This document shows, one piece after another, positions 1-12,144 of a stretch of 64,000 nucleotides of DNA (the first letter of the stretch is position 1; each line of letters opens with the position of its first letter). Source of the stretch: Monarcha castaneiventris obscurior (Eukaryota > Chordata > Aves > Passeriformes > Monarchidae); assembly GCA_026261815.1 (NCBI GenBank), contig JAMPIT010000379.1, forward strand, positions 21,175,001-21,239,000. Reading direction: 5' to 3'. The notes beneath the pieces are model-generated. The model saw only the letters and a list, made by a program, of their open reading frames with translations. It searched no databases and was not told where the DNA came from. The position numbers and the translations under genes were made by a program.

Positions 1-123
1 TTGATACACCACTTCGCTGCTGAGATGGCAGAAAGATTAGAAACAAGATCAAAACAAAATCATTGGAGTGTATGGGTGTAATTACTCTTACTTTCTGATT
101 TAGCACAGTACTCACAAATTTGT

Positions 124-239
124 TTAGGGTTAGGTTAGGGTTAGGGTTAGGGTTTGGGTTATGGTTAGGGTTAGGGGTTAGGTTTACGGTTCGGGGTTAG
201 GGTTTTGGGTTAGGGTTAGGGTTTGTGTTAGGGTTAGGG
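124..239 (+). repeat. Interstitial telomeric repeat array 1 (TTAGGG, degenerate)
   Basis: About 116 bp of vertebrate telomere hexamer with many variants (TTTGGG, TTACGG, TTCGGGG, TTTGTG and a 5-nt TTAGG). It begins exactly where unit copy A ends (AAATTTG then TTTAGGG) and ends at 239, where unit copy B starts with AAAAAGC. The G-rich strand is the + strand, which is also the sense strand of the gene downstream. Confidence 0.95.
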
Positions 240-513
240 AAAAAGCTCTATAATAAAAATATTTCTATTTTATTCCTCTCTTTGTTCTTGTGGAATTTCT
301 CATTATCTGCAATTGCTAACCGCTCCTTCTGGTTTACCTTTATGGAGTTTCTAGAGCATATATGATAACTCATTGTATCTTTCTTTCTCCTTGATACACC
401 ACTTCGCTGCTGAGATGGCAGAAAGATTAGAAACAAGATCAAAACAAAATCATTGGAGTGTATGGGTGTAATTACTCTAACTTTCTGATTTAGCACAGTA
501 CTCACAAATTTGT

Positions 514-744
514 TTAGGGTTAGGTTAGGGTTCGGGTTCGAGTTAGGGTTAGGGTTAGGGTTAGGGCTAGGGTTAGGGTTAGGTTTGGGGGTTAGGGTTA
601 AGTGTTAGGGTTTGGGGTAGGGTTAAGGGTTAGGGTTAGGATTTGGAGTTAGGGATAGGGTTAGGGTTAGGGTTTGGGTTATGATTAGGGTTAGGGTTTG
701 GGTTAGGTTTAGGGTTAGGGTTAGGGTTAGGGTTAGGGTTAGGG
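514..744 (+). repeat. Interstitial telomeric repeat array 2 (TTAGGG)
   Basis: About 231 bp, twice the length of the first array. It mixes perfect and variant hexamers (TTCGGG, TTCGAG, CTAGGG, TTTGGGGG, TTAAGTG, GATAGGG). The last six units, 709-744, are perfect TTAGGG. It is flanked by unit copies B and C at the same junction sequences as array 1. Repeated GGG triplets give it G-quadruplex potential on the gene-sense strand. Confidence 0.95.
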
Positions 745-3129
745 AAAAAGCTCAATAATAAAAATATTTCTATTTTATTCCTTTCTTTGTTCTTGTGGAA
801 TTTCTCATTATCTGCAATTGCTAACAGCTCCTTCTGGTTTACCTTTATGGAATTTCTAGAGCATATATGATAACTCATTGTATTTTTCGTTCTCTTTGAT
901 ACACCAGTTCGCTGCTGAGATGGCAGAAAGAGATAATCATTGGAGTGTACGGATGTAATTACTCTTACTTTCTGATTTAGCACAGTACTCACAAATTTGT
1001 TTATTTGTTAATATCACAGATAGAAAAAGCACATAATGGGTGTTTTTTTGTTCACGAAGCATGGTATTTTAGGTCATGTAAGACTAGGCAATTTTTGTCA
1101 TATTTATCAACTTGTCTATACAATAGAGTGGATTAGTTTGTATTTGAAATGCCTCTTTCTCTTGACTGTCTCTGTCTCTTCCCACCATCATCACAGAGTT
1201 TAGATCACTATCACAATTCTGGGTGTTTTCTCTGATTCGTGCTAGCTAAAGTAGTAATATTCTAAATTCTATGTTAGTTTTACAACCTTACACACAGTCA
1301 TCCTTTTGCTGATTACTGTTTCTTTAAGCAGAAGTATTAATACAAGAATAAATCCCTAAACTTGATAAAAGCAAGGAACAGCAAAACTCTCTTAGCTAAA
1401 TTTCAATTTCACAGGTACAAGCGTTTTAGATATTAGGAATAAATGAAGAACCAGTTCTCTTCTTTTGAACTAATTCTATCTCTAGTATAACTAAATGACA
1501 TGCTCCGCTGCCCACGCTTCCTACGCCAAATGGATTTTCTCTTCAGCATTTACAGTTTGAATATCTGTGATTTCTCAAATGCACACCTATAATTTGGTAC
1601 TTTTATTGCTTTCAGGGCACCATTTGGGAAGACTCTGTCCTTTTCTTTGGTCACCATGCTAACAATTATTATCTAAGGTTACAAATTAAGTAAAAGTATG
1701 TTCAGGAGGGAATTTAGTGGTGTTAAGATGAGGAAAAAAACTGCTGTCAGCAACAGACTCCTGATTGGAAAGGAAAGAGTAAGCCAGTGGTTCCCTACTT
1801 TTCCTCTTTAATAGCCTGTTCACAAGCCCTTCAGTTTATTATCTTGTTTCTAATCTTTTTCAAAATGTCAGGAAGACTTATATATATCATAGGTTAAGAG
1901 TCCTGAACAGCGGTGAGCTTTTTTTCAGTACTTTCACAGAAAAAAGCTAACAAACCCTTGCTTTATGTCCTAGTTAAAATGGCATATCATACAAAATGCA
2001 GTTTCAAGAAATTAAACCAGTATGAGAAATTGAAAGAAACTGTGTAAAAAGAGAGACTCCTCAATGTTAGTTATTAAACCTCTTATTCCAATGGCCATTT
2101 TCTTTCCAAAGTGTTCACAGATTTGACTTTTTTCCTGAAATATATTCTTGGTTCAATCATAATTAAAAAAAAAAAAATCAGATTCAAATAGCAGTAATAA
2201 TCCATTTCATCTCAGTGGAGTTAGAGCTGAAAGAAAGAAAAACTGTTCTTTCAATTACTGTGGGAGAAACTAAATTCAAAAGCACAAAATATGTGAATAC
2301 AGTCAAGAGCTTGGACGTGTTTGTAGGAATAAAGCCATATGACACCATTCACATATCCCAGAAATCTGAAGGGTAGTGCCGTGAGGTTCAGAAATCTACA
2401 ACAGGAGCGACTCCATGTATGTCCTTCTTACTCCAGCTGTGGACTGCAAATTGAACTAGCACAGCACCTTCAGTTGGTCATTTTTATTCCCTACCCAGAA
2501 TTTGATTATCCAGCACCCACATGGCAGCACAAACTCACTGCAGATACGCCCCGGGGACAGAAGTCACTTTGAGTCTTTCATGAACCTCTGTTGACTGTAT
2601 CTGTGCTATCATACAGCAATGGACACAGTAATCAATTTTATTTATAATATTCAAATTTTTGCCAATTATTTTTTTCAGTTTCATGTGGAGCAACATAGGG
2701 GACAGTAAAAGAAGAGATGGAATGGTGGGGGGGATTTGTAGGGGGGTTGATTGTTTTTTAATGGCTTGGCAATTTGTCTTGTGGAGTAATTAGTATAGAA
2801 ACATGCATACCTGACAAATTAAGTCACATATCTTTGTTTTTCATTTCTCAGCAGGTGAAATCTTTGGGGCAAATAGAAACTATTGCACTGCTAAAAGTAT
2901 TCGTTTCGATGAAGCTACAGCCTAGTTAGAGAGAGATAGCTCTGGTATATTTCAAAACAGTTTCTTGTTTCATCTCTTGATTTGGGATTGTAACTCAGGT
3001 ATGGCCATGTCAGTAAAAGGAAGCTACTGCTGTTGTTGATTTGTGAGAAAAGTACTGGGTTTTCCACTGAACCTTTCCATGCAGTGACAATGTCAGAAAG
3101 TCAATATTTCAATTAGCATTGGAGACACC

Positions 3130-3440
3130 TGTATGAAATATTCTTGGCTCTGTGGACACACTGGAACTTCCCCACTGCGCTGGCACCACTGTGCCAACGT
3201 GTTCCTGCTGGATGAAGCAGACACCAGCTACGGCAGTGTCTGTGAGCCCAAGGGATGGGTGACTCCTGGATGGGACTGCCAGGGGGTCCATGTGGTTCCC
3301 GTGCCTGCATGCCAAAAGGGCTGTGGGGCATGACAAGGAGGCACCATGTATTTCAAGGTGGCACAATAAATATGTAATCTCATGGCCCAATACGACCCTG
3401 CTTCTGACAGTCATGGATACAGCTATTCCCAGGGCATCCT
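3130..3440. other. Unidentified GC-rich patch in intron
   Basis: This 0.3 kb stretch is clearly richer in G+C than its AT-rich surroundings and is therefore open in several frames on both strands (for example 3109-3414 minus and 3133-3333 plus). The overlapping frames match nothing I recognise and have no splice context. An AATAAA occurs near 3365. It may be an old LTR or retroposon fragment, but no terminal repeats or target-site duplication are visible. Confidence 0.4.
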
Positions 3441-5764
3441 GTCAAACATGCTCGGCCTTCACAATATGGATTGCCTTAAAGAAAGCTTAGCTTTTTTTGT
3501 AGCTCACTAAGAGAGAAGACCAATTTTTCAGAAGTGATTGCATATAAATCCTGTTCTTGGGAATAAAAAAGGAAATGAAGGGCACTGACATTTGCAGGTA
3601 TGTCTGCAGAAAGAAGGGGAGAAACATTTTTGAAAGTAAATAAAAACTGAGCTCTTCCAAAATATAAGTGGTTCTGTAGTTCAGTTTCATTATTCGTTAT
3701 TTTGTTGGGGTTTTTTCAATACTGGCACTTAAATTGACACTGAGATTAATGACTGAAAGAACTTTTTTCCAAAACTCAATCTTTGGACTATGCTACCCAC
3801 TAGATAGCAGTGCTGTGTCTTCCCCATTGCCTGTTTGACAGAAGTGTGGATCTCTAACTTCCTACCTCTGTTGACAGTACAGGAATTTAACACTGAAAGT
3901 TTCTTGTGTGGTTTTTATTTTATGAAACAGTGTAATTTATTAAGCAAGAATAAATACACCTAGTAAACAGCAGAATAACGTATTTTACTATTTTTATAAA
4001 AAATACTGTATATTTAACTAATAAAGTTTAAAAATTGGTGCTGACGTATTTTCTAAGCCCATGTAGGTGCAAATTGTATCTGACCTTTGAACAGATTCCT
4101 TTCATTGCTGTGATGTCAGTAGCTGAACTACAGAAGTGACTACATGAGCAAAAGACCTGTGATTCACCTCTTTCCCAATATCATCCTAAATCAGAATAGA
4201 GGTTCATACTTTTAGTAGATCAGAAAAAGCAAACACTGGTAAAATCTCCCACACTATTCTGCAGAGAATGCATTCTGCAGAACTGCAAAATTTTGCCAAA
4301 TGCAGTTATAAAATTTAAAATATTAATGTTTAAGCTGTATTGGTATATTAAGCATATTTACACCTCTAACACGGTAGGTTTTCCAGTGTCTTCTGGTTTT
4401 TGTACCCTGATTCTTTTTTTACTATTTCTCTCTTTTTAAAAAGAATTCAAAAAAATTTAATGCTTTGTGATAGCTAGAACCTTTCCTAGATTAGAAAAAA
4501 CTTGGAACATGCAAGTGAGAGGCTTTCCATATGCAAATGCTCTAGCAGTTAGCTCTCTTGATAATGCATGACAAATACATCCACGTATTTGCAAATGCAA
4601 GATTGGATGCACACACCATAGAACTTTGTTAGACTGCTCTGTGAAAATCAAGACCTCAGTTTCATCCTCAGAGTCCTAGGGGAGGCCTGTGCCAGGCTAG
4701 ATAATTTCTGCATCCACGCTGCTGTGACACGCTGTCACACATGCCAGAAATTTTTTTCACAGGCAGCCCACAGACTCGCATGTGAGCTGCCTGAGAAGCA
4801 CACAGAGGTATGGAGAAAGGCAGAAGTAAAGCAGGATGCACCCAGTTTATGAATATTATGAGACCTCAGTGGAATATTTATATTCTTAATGGGATGCACT
4901 TAATTCACTTGCCCTCCTGTTCCCCATCTACTCTACCACAGGCTGTATGTCTCTCTGACAGCTGAAGTCTGTGTCAGTGACAGTACTAATCCCTGCCACG
5001 CCTGCCCTCACTCATTGTTCTGACATGGCAGCAATACCATTTCACTTTTGGTTGACATCCTAGCAGACAAAAATGTGCTGTGCACCATCCATCATGACTG
5101 TCCTTGCGGGCACTGGGGTAACACATCCTGAAAAACCTGCTAAACCCAAAACTCAGCCACTGTTATCTGCAAATGCATTTTGCCTTCCTTTGGGGATAGA
5201 CCTTCACACTCAGCTGCACCACTCACCTCCCCAAACTGCACATGTATCAGAGAAACAAAACACACAGGTTTTAATTTAGAAAGTACAGACAGATTTTAAT
5301 TTTTCTGTCGGCATGTTTATTTTGCACAACTTGGAATGAGAGATTTATAGACTTCCAAGATCTAAGCAGGATTTGAGGACCTGTGATTTCTTAAATGAAG
5401 TAGGTTTGGGCATTGTTTTAATTTAGGAGAGGTGTCAAATATTGAACTAATTATTTGAATGTAAGTAAAGCAAATATGGATATTTCTCTGTTACTTACTG
5501 CAAATAGAACAGTTAGAACAGACTCTATTTCCAGACCAACTTAAATAAAAAACTGTAAGAACACATGAATAGACTCCCAACAGTATTGCATCCCTCACAC
5601 GTCAGAACTTGGGGACACCTTGAAGTGAGCACCAGATTTATGGTGGGTAACTGATACTGGATCTTGGCCCAATCCACTTATATGAGCTAAAGCTAAGAAG
5701 CATTTCTGTGTTCAGTTTCATGATTTTTTTTTTCTAATAAGCTCAGTCTTTAGAACTGTTTAAA

Positions 5765-5779
5765 GGGGGGGGGGGGGGG
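5765..5779 (+). repeat. Poly-G homopolymer tract (15 G)
   Basis: Uninterrupted run of 15 G on the + strand in otherwise AT-rich intron, preceded by TTTAAA. Such runs are prone to sequencing-length error and can form G-quadruplex structures. Confidence 0.9.
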
Positions 5780-8700
5780 AAGGCTTTTGAGGGATGAAAC
5801 CAAAATAAAGAGCATAATTTTGTAGCAAAAAATAAAGGTTAATTGTCATTAAAGGGTTAATCTTCCGTTGATCCTGGAGCCTTTATGGTGGTGACTCAGT
5901 ACTCGAGTGAATGGCACAAAATGAAGTAATGAATGGAGAAATGTACTACAATTTATTGTTTCCCAATGTTATTTCCCGTCTTTGTGGATGACTGCACAAA
6001 AGGAGATGGAGCTGAGGGTGGGAGGCAGCTGTTGCTAGGAAAGCAGTGCAGTCCTGCACGGAGCAGACTGACTGGGCAGTACAGATAACACCATGCCATG
6101 TGCTCCAGCACAGCCATGCTCTGTGCAACACATTTTCCATAGATACAGGTGCAAACATCACACAATCAGATGGGATTTCCCATTGTCACTTTTGGAACAC
6201 GTCCATTACAAGCCACAGCATCCTGAATCCCTGGGAGGCTTTGTTGGTGGATGTACATTTTCCTTTTCCCTAAAATAAAGCAGCTTGGGTTGACAGTGAT
6301 CACATGAATGAGCAAGAGGCAAATATAAAGGGTGAAAACCTTTTTCCTTCTTAATGGAGTTTACTGAGACTCCAACTCAGTAAGTTAGAAACAAAACAAA
6401 CAAACAAAAAAAGGCTTAGTGTTCAGATTATTATCCAATATATGATTGAAGAGCAAAAAGTAACAATACTGACCTAAATCTGATTTTATCACAGACTTTA
6501 GGGGAAGGTTACACTGAGACCTTAAGCTCTCATTCAAAGATGTCTCCTTTCTTATAAGAGCACTGCTTTTCCATTCTGACCTAATTGCTTGGAAAATAGG
6601 TAAATATATTTTTAAGTATAGAATTTTAAATCCTTTTAAGATTCATAAGTAGTGTCAGGCAACTTGAAAAAGGATTGAGATTACAGCAGAGCACAGGTTA
6701 GCATAGCTGGCTGTAGGCTGTTGGGTCAATGTATATCAGACCAGCATAAATATTTTTAAAGGTTTAGTTGTATCTCTGGCTCTGCTTGCAAGCAAAAAAA
6801 ATGAAAGTCTTGATGTTAACAGCAGTGTCTGATAAGGAGTTGAACGTGAGGTAGTGAAAGATTAGTAGACAGTCTGCTGAAGCATTGTGTTGAATCACAT
6901 TCATTTTTATTCATTGGGATCACTCAGCCCATTGTTTTCCTCTGGCAATTTTTTTTTTGTTGTTGTTGCAATGTAAAATCTAGGGATCTTATTTATTCTT
7001 AAAATGAATTAAAATAGCAATGCTAAGGCTTTAAAAATATGCCTGCATCTTTCATCCCTCCTTGTACTCCCTTCCTCATATTAAATGACAAGCATGAGAT
7101 TAGTGGTTTATGCAGTATGTCCAGAAGATTAATGTTTCCAGGTGAGCTTAGAGAGCTGTTTCATTTGAACAGCCACCAGAATTTCTTATTGCATAGAGTA
7201 CAGAAAAAAAAAAAAAAAAAACCAAAAAACAAATAATCTAACCATCTAAAAGCTGCAGGTACTGAGATTTAAGATATGTCCTTGGTACCCTCCTTTAGGA
7301 ATAATGCTAGGTAAGAATTTCAGATATGATATTTCTGAGACTAAAGAGTGTTTTGTTTTCTATATAAAAGCAATTGTCTACAGTGTCCACTTCAACACAA
7401 TAATTTAATTCTAGATTGAGAAATTCAATATTCCTTAGTGTTCCTTTGGAACCTTCTATTTTCAGAAACGGTGTGATAAAGGTAATATGAAAAACATAAC
7501 AAAAAAAAATCCAGGTGAAAATACATGCTTCTATTGCAAATGTTTTCATGCACAAGTATAAAAAAAAAATACATAAAGGAAAAGGAAAATTCCAGAACTT
7601 TGGGTAGGGGTTTGCAACATGCGTGAAAATTGTGTTGGGGCTGAGGGTTGTGCCTGTTTTAACTTCATTAAGAAGTTGCAGAAGAAACAATATGGCTTCC
7701 AACGAGACCCAATGCAAAAATAAGGGTTCTGAACTCCTTACAGGAATTTGATATATGTCCAAAAAGACTTCAGGGAAAAGAATGTCCAACCAGTGTTCAC
7801 TGTCTTGTCTAACTTTATGTATTTCTTATCCCAACTGCAGTAGAGATCAGTTTCCAAAGCCCTTCTACAAATATTTGTGATGTGTGTTTATGTGCAGCTT
7901 GCTCAAAATAATCACATTCTGAAGAAATAAACTGGAAATCTCATGGTCCCACAGATTTCTGGGGAAAAAAATTAACACAGAGTGAAGGAGATCTTGGTTC
8001 CTATGATTTCTGAGCCAAATTACATATTTGCTTTGTGGGTAACAGAAATAGACAGTTTTTTGGCAAAGCTGGCTTAGACAGAAAATGTTACTGGGAAGCA
8101 TAGAAGAACGTGAATCCAGTTAACATAAGAGGTGGTGAATGTTCAATGAGAGCTTCTCTAGCGCTGTGTATTAATATGCATGGTAATTATACTTTTTCTT
8201 CTTTAAAATTAAAATGAAATATGTCATGTGGTCCTTTTGGTAATACTTTTGATATTGAGACTTGATTTAATGAGTTTCAAAATAATTATTTTATTTCATA
8301 ATAGGATTTTTAGTAACCTATTACAATTTTTCCTGTCATTGATTCTTTATATATGCAAATTTATGTCATTGATAATACGAAGTACCTTAAACCATTTGTG
8401 AGAGAACCTCTGAAGCAGCATGTAAAGTATATTTGCATGCAAACCCAAATGTAGAACTACAAAATTAAACAGCAGAAGTCCAATAAATTGCATGGAGAAG
8501 GATGATGTTTTGTGTTTCGAGAAAGGGTTTCTGACATGACTTCTACAATTTTTGTTATTACTGATGAGTGAAATAAATAGTGATTGAAAAAGGGTTTAAG
8601 GGGGTGAAGAGTAGGGGGATTATAAGGCCAACAAAAGCTCATTTTTTTGTTGAGAATCATATTTTTTTCATTAAAAACTGCACCAATATGATATATCAGC

Positions 8701-9639
8701 TAGAACAGAGTAATAGGACACTTATGTAGTCAGCAGGGCTATTTGAAATTGTAGTGATTTCTAGTTCCAGCTACTAACAGGTAGATACTAACAAAATCAG
8801 TATGGGAGGAAAGATAAAACATCATGCTTTAGGAAGTAAAGTAATCTTAAACTGCTAAGCATTTTAGGAGGAGAATCATGCTGAGATGATAAGAGAATGG
8901 AGGGAAAATAATCTTATTCCTACCTAGTTTGAGGTTCTTGTGTCTCCTTCCAAAGCATCTGGGGCAGCTGAAGGCAGAAAATTACAGTATATCAACTATC
9001 AACCTGGAAAGTTATTGCATTTTCTCTATTCCTATCAAATCTTCTGTTTTCCTTGCAGGCATGCCACAGAGATACAAGTAAAATAACAGTGCATATCATT
9101 AATTTTGAATCTTTTCAGTATTTGCAGTTTTTAAATGCCTTGCTTTTGCAATAGATTTCCATGTTGTTGCATTTTGGTTGCCAAATTGAACCCACTTGGT
9201 AACTTCAAAAGCTGCCAATGAGAGAAAATTAGAACATGGTTAAAACCTAAGCATTGTTGTTGTGGAAATAATGGATTTGGCATAGTTTCTCTTGCATATC
9301 ACCTCCACAATAAAATTTCATTCCATTTGCCAAATTTCAATGGAATTATCTCCACTTCTGGTGTTGTTTCATTCAACACAGCCATGGCATTTAAAAAAAA
9401 AAAGGTAGGCTTTAGGTTAGTGAGTTAGCGAGACCATTTTTCTTTATATCACTACTATATTATTTTATAATACTAAAATTATAATACCATTAAGGTAATA
9501 TTTATAGTTTTTTCATGATAATGTATGAGCTAATTCTGTAGCTGTCCATCATATGATTTACAATGCTTCTGTTACAAAGATTAAACCTTTCAGGACTGTA
9601 TTACATGATATATTGGATATAAGGAATTTTTTTTCCTCA

Positions 9640-9836
9640 GTGATGGTAGAGAAGCACTGTACAGGTTGCCCAGAGAGGGTGTGGATATCTCACTCCTGGA
9701 AATGTTCATGGCTAGCTTGGACAAGATTTGAGCAACCCAATCTAGTGAAAGATGTCCTTTCCCATGGCAGGAGAGTTGCACTACTTGATGTTTAAAGCTC
9801 CCTTCCAACACACATTATTCTATAATTCAATGAGTC
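9640..9836 (+). mobile_element. CR1 LINE 3' fragment, sense strand
   Basis: The order of motifs is that of the CR1 3' untranslated end: GGTTGCCCAGAGAGGGTGTGG, then a CTTGGACAAGATTTGAGCAACC-like block, then a degenerate CTCCCTTCCAACACA block and the terminal ATTCTATAATTC octamer-like tail near 9820. Divergence is high, so this is an old 5'-truncated copy. It contains no intact coding region. Confidence 0.88.
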
Positions 9837-11987
9837 TGTAAATATGGGGCACAAGTTTTCATAAAGCTGACAGTGAAAAAATAACTGTATCTCAACAGAA
9901 ATGCTAGAAGACATGCTATGCAATTCCAAAGTGAACTTGGAGCTTGAAAAGATCCTCCTCTACAGATCTCCAAATCCACAAAACCTGGAACATGAGAATC
10001 ATGAGCAGAAAGAGGGTATATGGAAAGCAGAACTGAACAGCTGGAATTAGTTGAGAGTAGTTGTTTTGAGGCAACGGGTTTTTTTCAAGTGATGTAAGAC
10101 CAACATGAAAGCTTAGAGCACGTTAGAAGCCAAGAATGGTGAACATTAGAGGAAAGATTTTAGGTCACAGAATGAAGGTAAAACCAGACGTTTTGGAGAG
10201 GAATATTATTGGAAATTGGTGGAAGTGCATTTGGGGCTGCAGAGGTCTATTTCTGTCTCCCCCATCAGCTTCCTTGGTCAGTGAACATCATTGCTCAAGA
10301 CTCAGTGGAATCCGCAGCATGATTCCTCTCTGATCTGTTGTGAGCCTGGATGAAAGCCTCTAGCCTGTGGGAATACTCTCAAGTTCAGACCTTACCTTGA
10401 ACGTTTTGACAGCAAAGTTAAATGTACCTATCCCTCAGTAATGACTGTAATGCCAATCCCAGATAGCCTTTCAGAGAGACACACTGCCCTCACACCTAAC
10501 AGCCCCTTGAAGGCCTTCATCAACATTTTCTGCCCCAAACCATCACCTACTGCCTCTGCTCCCTGCCCCTGGGGTTGCTGAAACCTTGTGCCCAAACCAG
10601 GAAAGGCCCCAGGCTGCAACATGCAGAATGACACGTGCATTGCAAAGCATTTCTGTGAAAGCCACTCTGCTCATGAGGCTCAGAGAGCCTTAGCTAACAT
10701 TCACTTTGCAAGATTATGAGAAAATGTACTTCACATGTAAGCAAATTTCGTTTTATTTTTCAAGAAATATGATTCGCAAGTGCAGACAATGTTGGAAATT
10801 TTTTGCGAAATGTTATTGTGATGGGTATTTTAGGAAAAAAATAATTTTTCTTCATATTTGTGTTAATAAAGTTGACCATCTGCAGAAGAATAGTGAGAAA
10901 GAAAAGGATTGGGGCAATGGGGAATTTGAACTCTTTTGTACACTACAGATTTCAATTGTCATGAAAAACTATTGCTAGGAGCATGAAGTGAACATTAGCA
11001 AGAGAGTCAGCTGAAGGGCCATGGGGCAGAGAGAGTAGCCAAGTATTAGAAGAGAGAGAAAAAGAATGTAGTCTGAGGACAAGTTGAAAATTACTGAGGT
11101 TCAGGGCATGTTCCCTAGAATAAATCATATTGAAATCTGAAAGAAGTAGATGAGGGACTTTCATACTCTATCCCCACTACACTGTTTAATGTTTCTGCTT
11201 GGGGCTAATTGCAATGCTGAGAAACTCAGACATCTAGTCAACATGAAGCTTTGTCTGAGTTTCATGGTAATAACTATCCTTTGTTATCAGAGAAAAGCAG
11301 CAGAGAGTTTGTTGGCTGCAGCCTTGTAACAATTGTGCTTGATCTGAAAGAAGACAGATGCTCTATCTTTCATTTGTAAACAGCATCTTTACTGTGATCA
11401 AGAGAAAGCAAAAGTAAACCTTGCACTCCTCACTGTCTGGAAAAAAAAGCTGTAAATCAAGGACCATTTCTGTTTCCCATTAACAACATCAGTGAAAAGG
11501 TAGAAGTGCAGGCAGGAATTGCAATCATATGAGAGTCCCTGCTTGAACTCTTTTTGTTGGTGTGTCTTCTTGCTGGCCAAGCTTACATTAAAACTGTTTG
11601 TTTTTTTTTTTTTCCCTGAAGATAGCAGAAAGTTCTTGATGTATTTTTCCACTGCTTTCTTTCACCCTCATGGCAACATTAATTTTCTGTGTGTGCAAAG
11701 TTTTCTAGTCCATGTGTTAAACAGGTAGCTGGTACGTAGAAATCTTGTTCTCTGGGTGAGAAACAGAAGCCACAAGCCTGATTAAATTAAAATTATCTTC
11801 TTACAGGAAGACTATACTTGCCTGCATCTATACTTTGGCTATGGTAGGTGAAATACACATGACAACCAACTTCATGGCTTCCATGGCACAAACCAGGCTG
11901 GGGCTCCTACAGTTAACATCCAAACTCCCACAGCTCTTACAGAGCTGGTCTGCAGATAAGTGGCTATGGTCACATAGTCCCTTTGAA

Positions 11988-12035
11988 GCTGAATCTGATT
12001 CTCTTGCCTCTGCTGAATCTGATTCTCTTGTCTCC
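11988..12035 (+). repeat. 24 bp tandem duplication
   Basis: Two adjacent 24 bp copies starting GCTGAATCTGATTCTCTTG (11988-12011 and 12012-12035) differ at two positions near their ends. The length is a multiple of three but there is no supported reading frame here. Confidence 0.9.
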
Positions 12036-12144
12036 TGTAGAGGAATGCACAAGCCCAGTGCTGAAAAGAAGGAGTGAGCAGGATTGCCAGCAACAGGGCT
12101 GCTCTCCTTCCCATAGGAATCCCTTCACAAAGCATGCCATATAT

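Larger units (their letters stand above)
1..1003 (+). repeat. Composite tandem repeat: unique-like unit alternating with interstitial telomeric arrays
   Basis: Three copies of one unit are separated by TTAGGG-type arrays. Copy A occupies 1-123 (its left part lies outside the window), copy B 240-513 and copy C 745 to about 1003. The landmark TTGATACACC recurs at 1, 391 and 896, giving spacings of 390 and 505 bp. The unit start AAAAAGCTC recurs at 240 and 745, immediately after the last TTAGGG each time. Copy C differs by a deletion of about 16-20 bp after GGCAGAAAG and several substitutions, and it runs into ordinary intron sequence with no telomeric array after it. The two long minus-strand open frames here (248-505 and 636-992) are by-products of the repeat and are not credible genes. 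Confidence 0.93.

Noticed and set aside
248..992. Two similar minus-strand frames (248-505, 636-992), the second ending in Asn-Pro repeats
   Set aside because: They are two copies of the same repeat unit, and the Asn-Pro stretch is the translation of CCCTAA telomere repeats.
1..1003. CRISPR-like array of repeats and spacers
   Set aside because: The unit is far too long, the short repeats are telomeric hexamers, and the genome is vertebrate.
3109..3414. Overlapping open frames on both strands in a GC-rich patch
   Set aside because: Open frames are expected where stop codons are depleted by GC content; none has homology I recognise or splice signals.
7307..7789. 160-codon open frame on the minus strand, among the longest in the window
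   Set aside because: Composition is that of random AT-rich intron (Phe/Ile/Leu-rich), it has no recognisable domain, splice sites or promoter context, and A runs on the + strand generate much of it.
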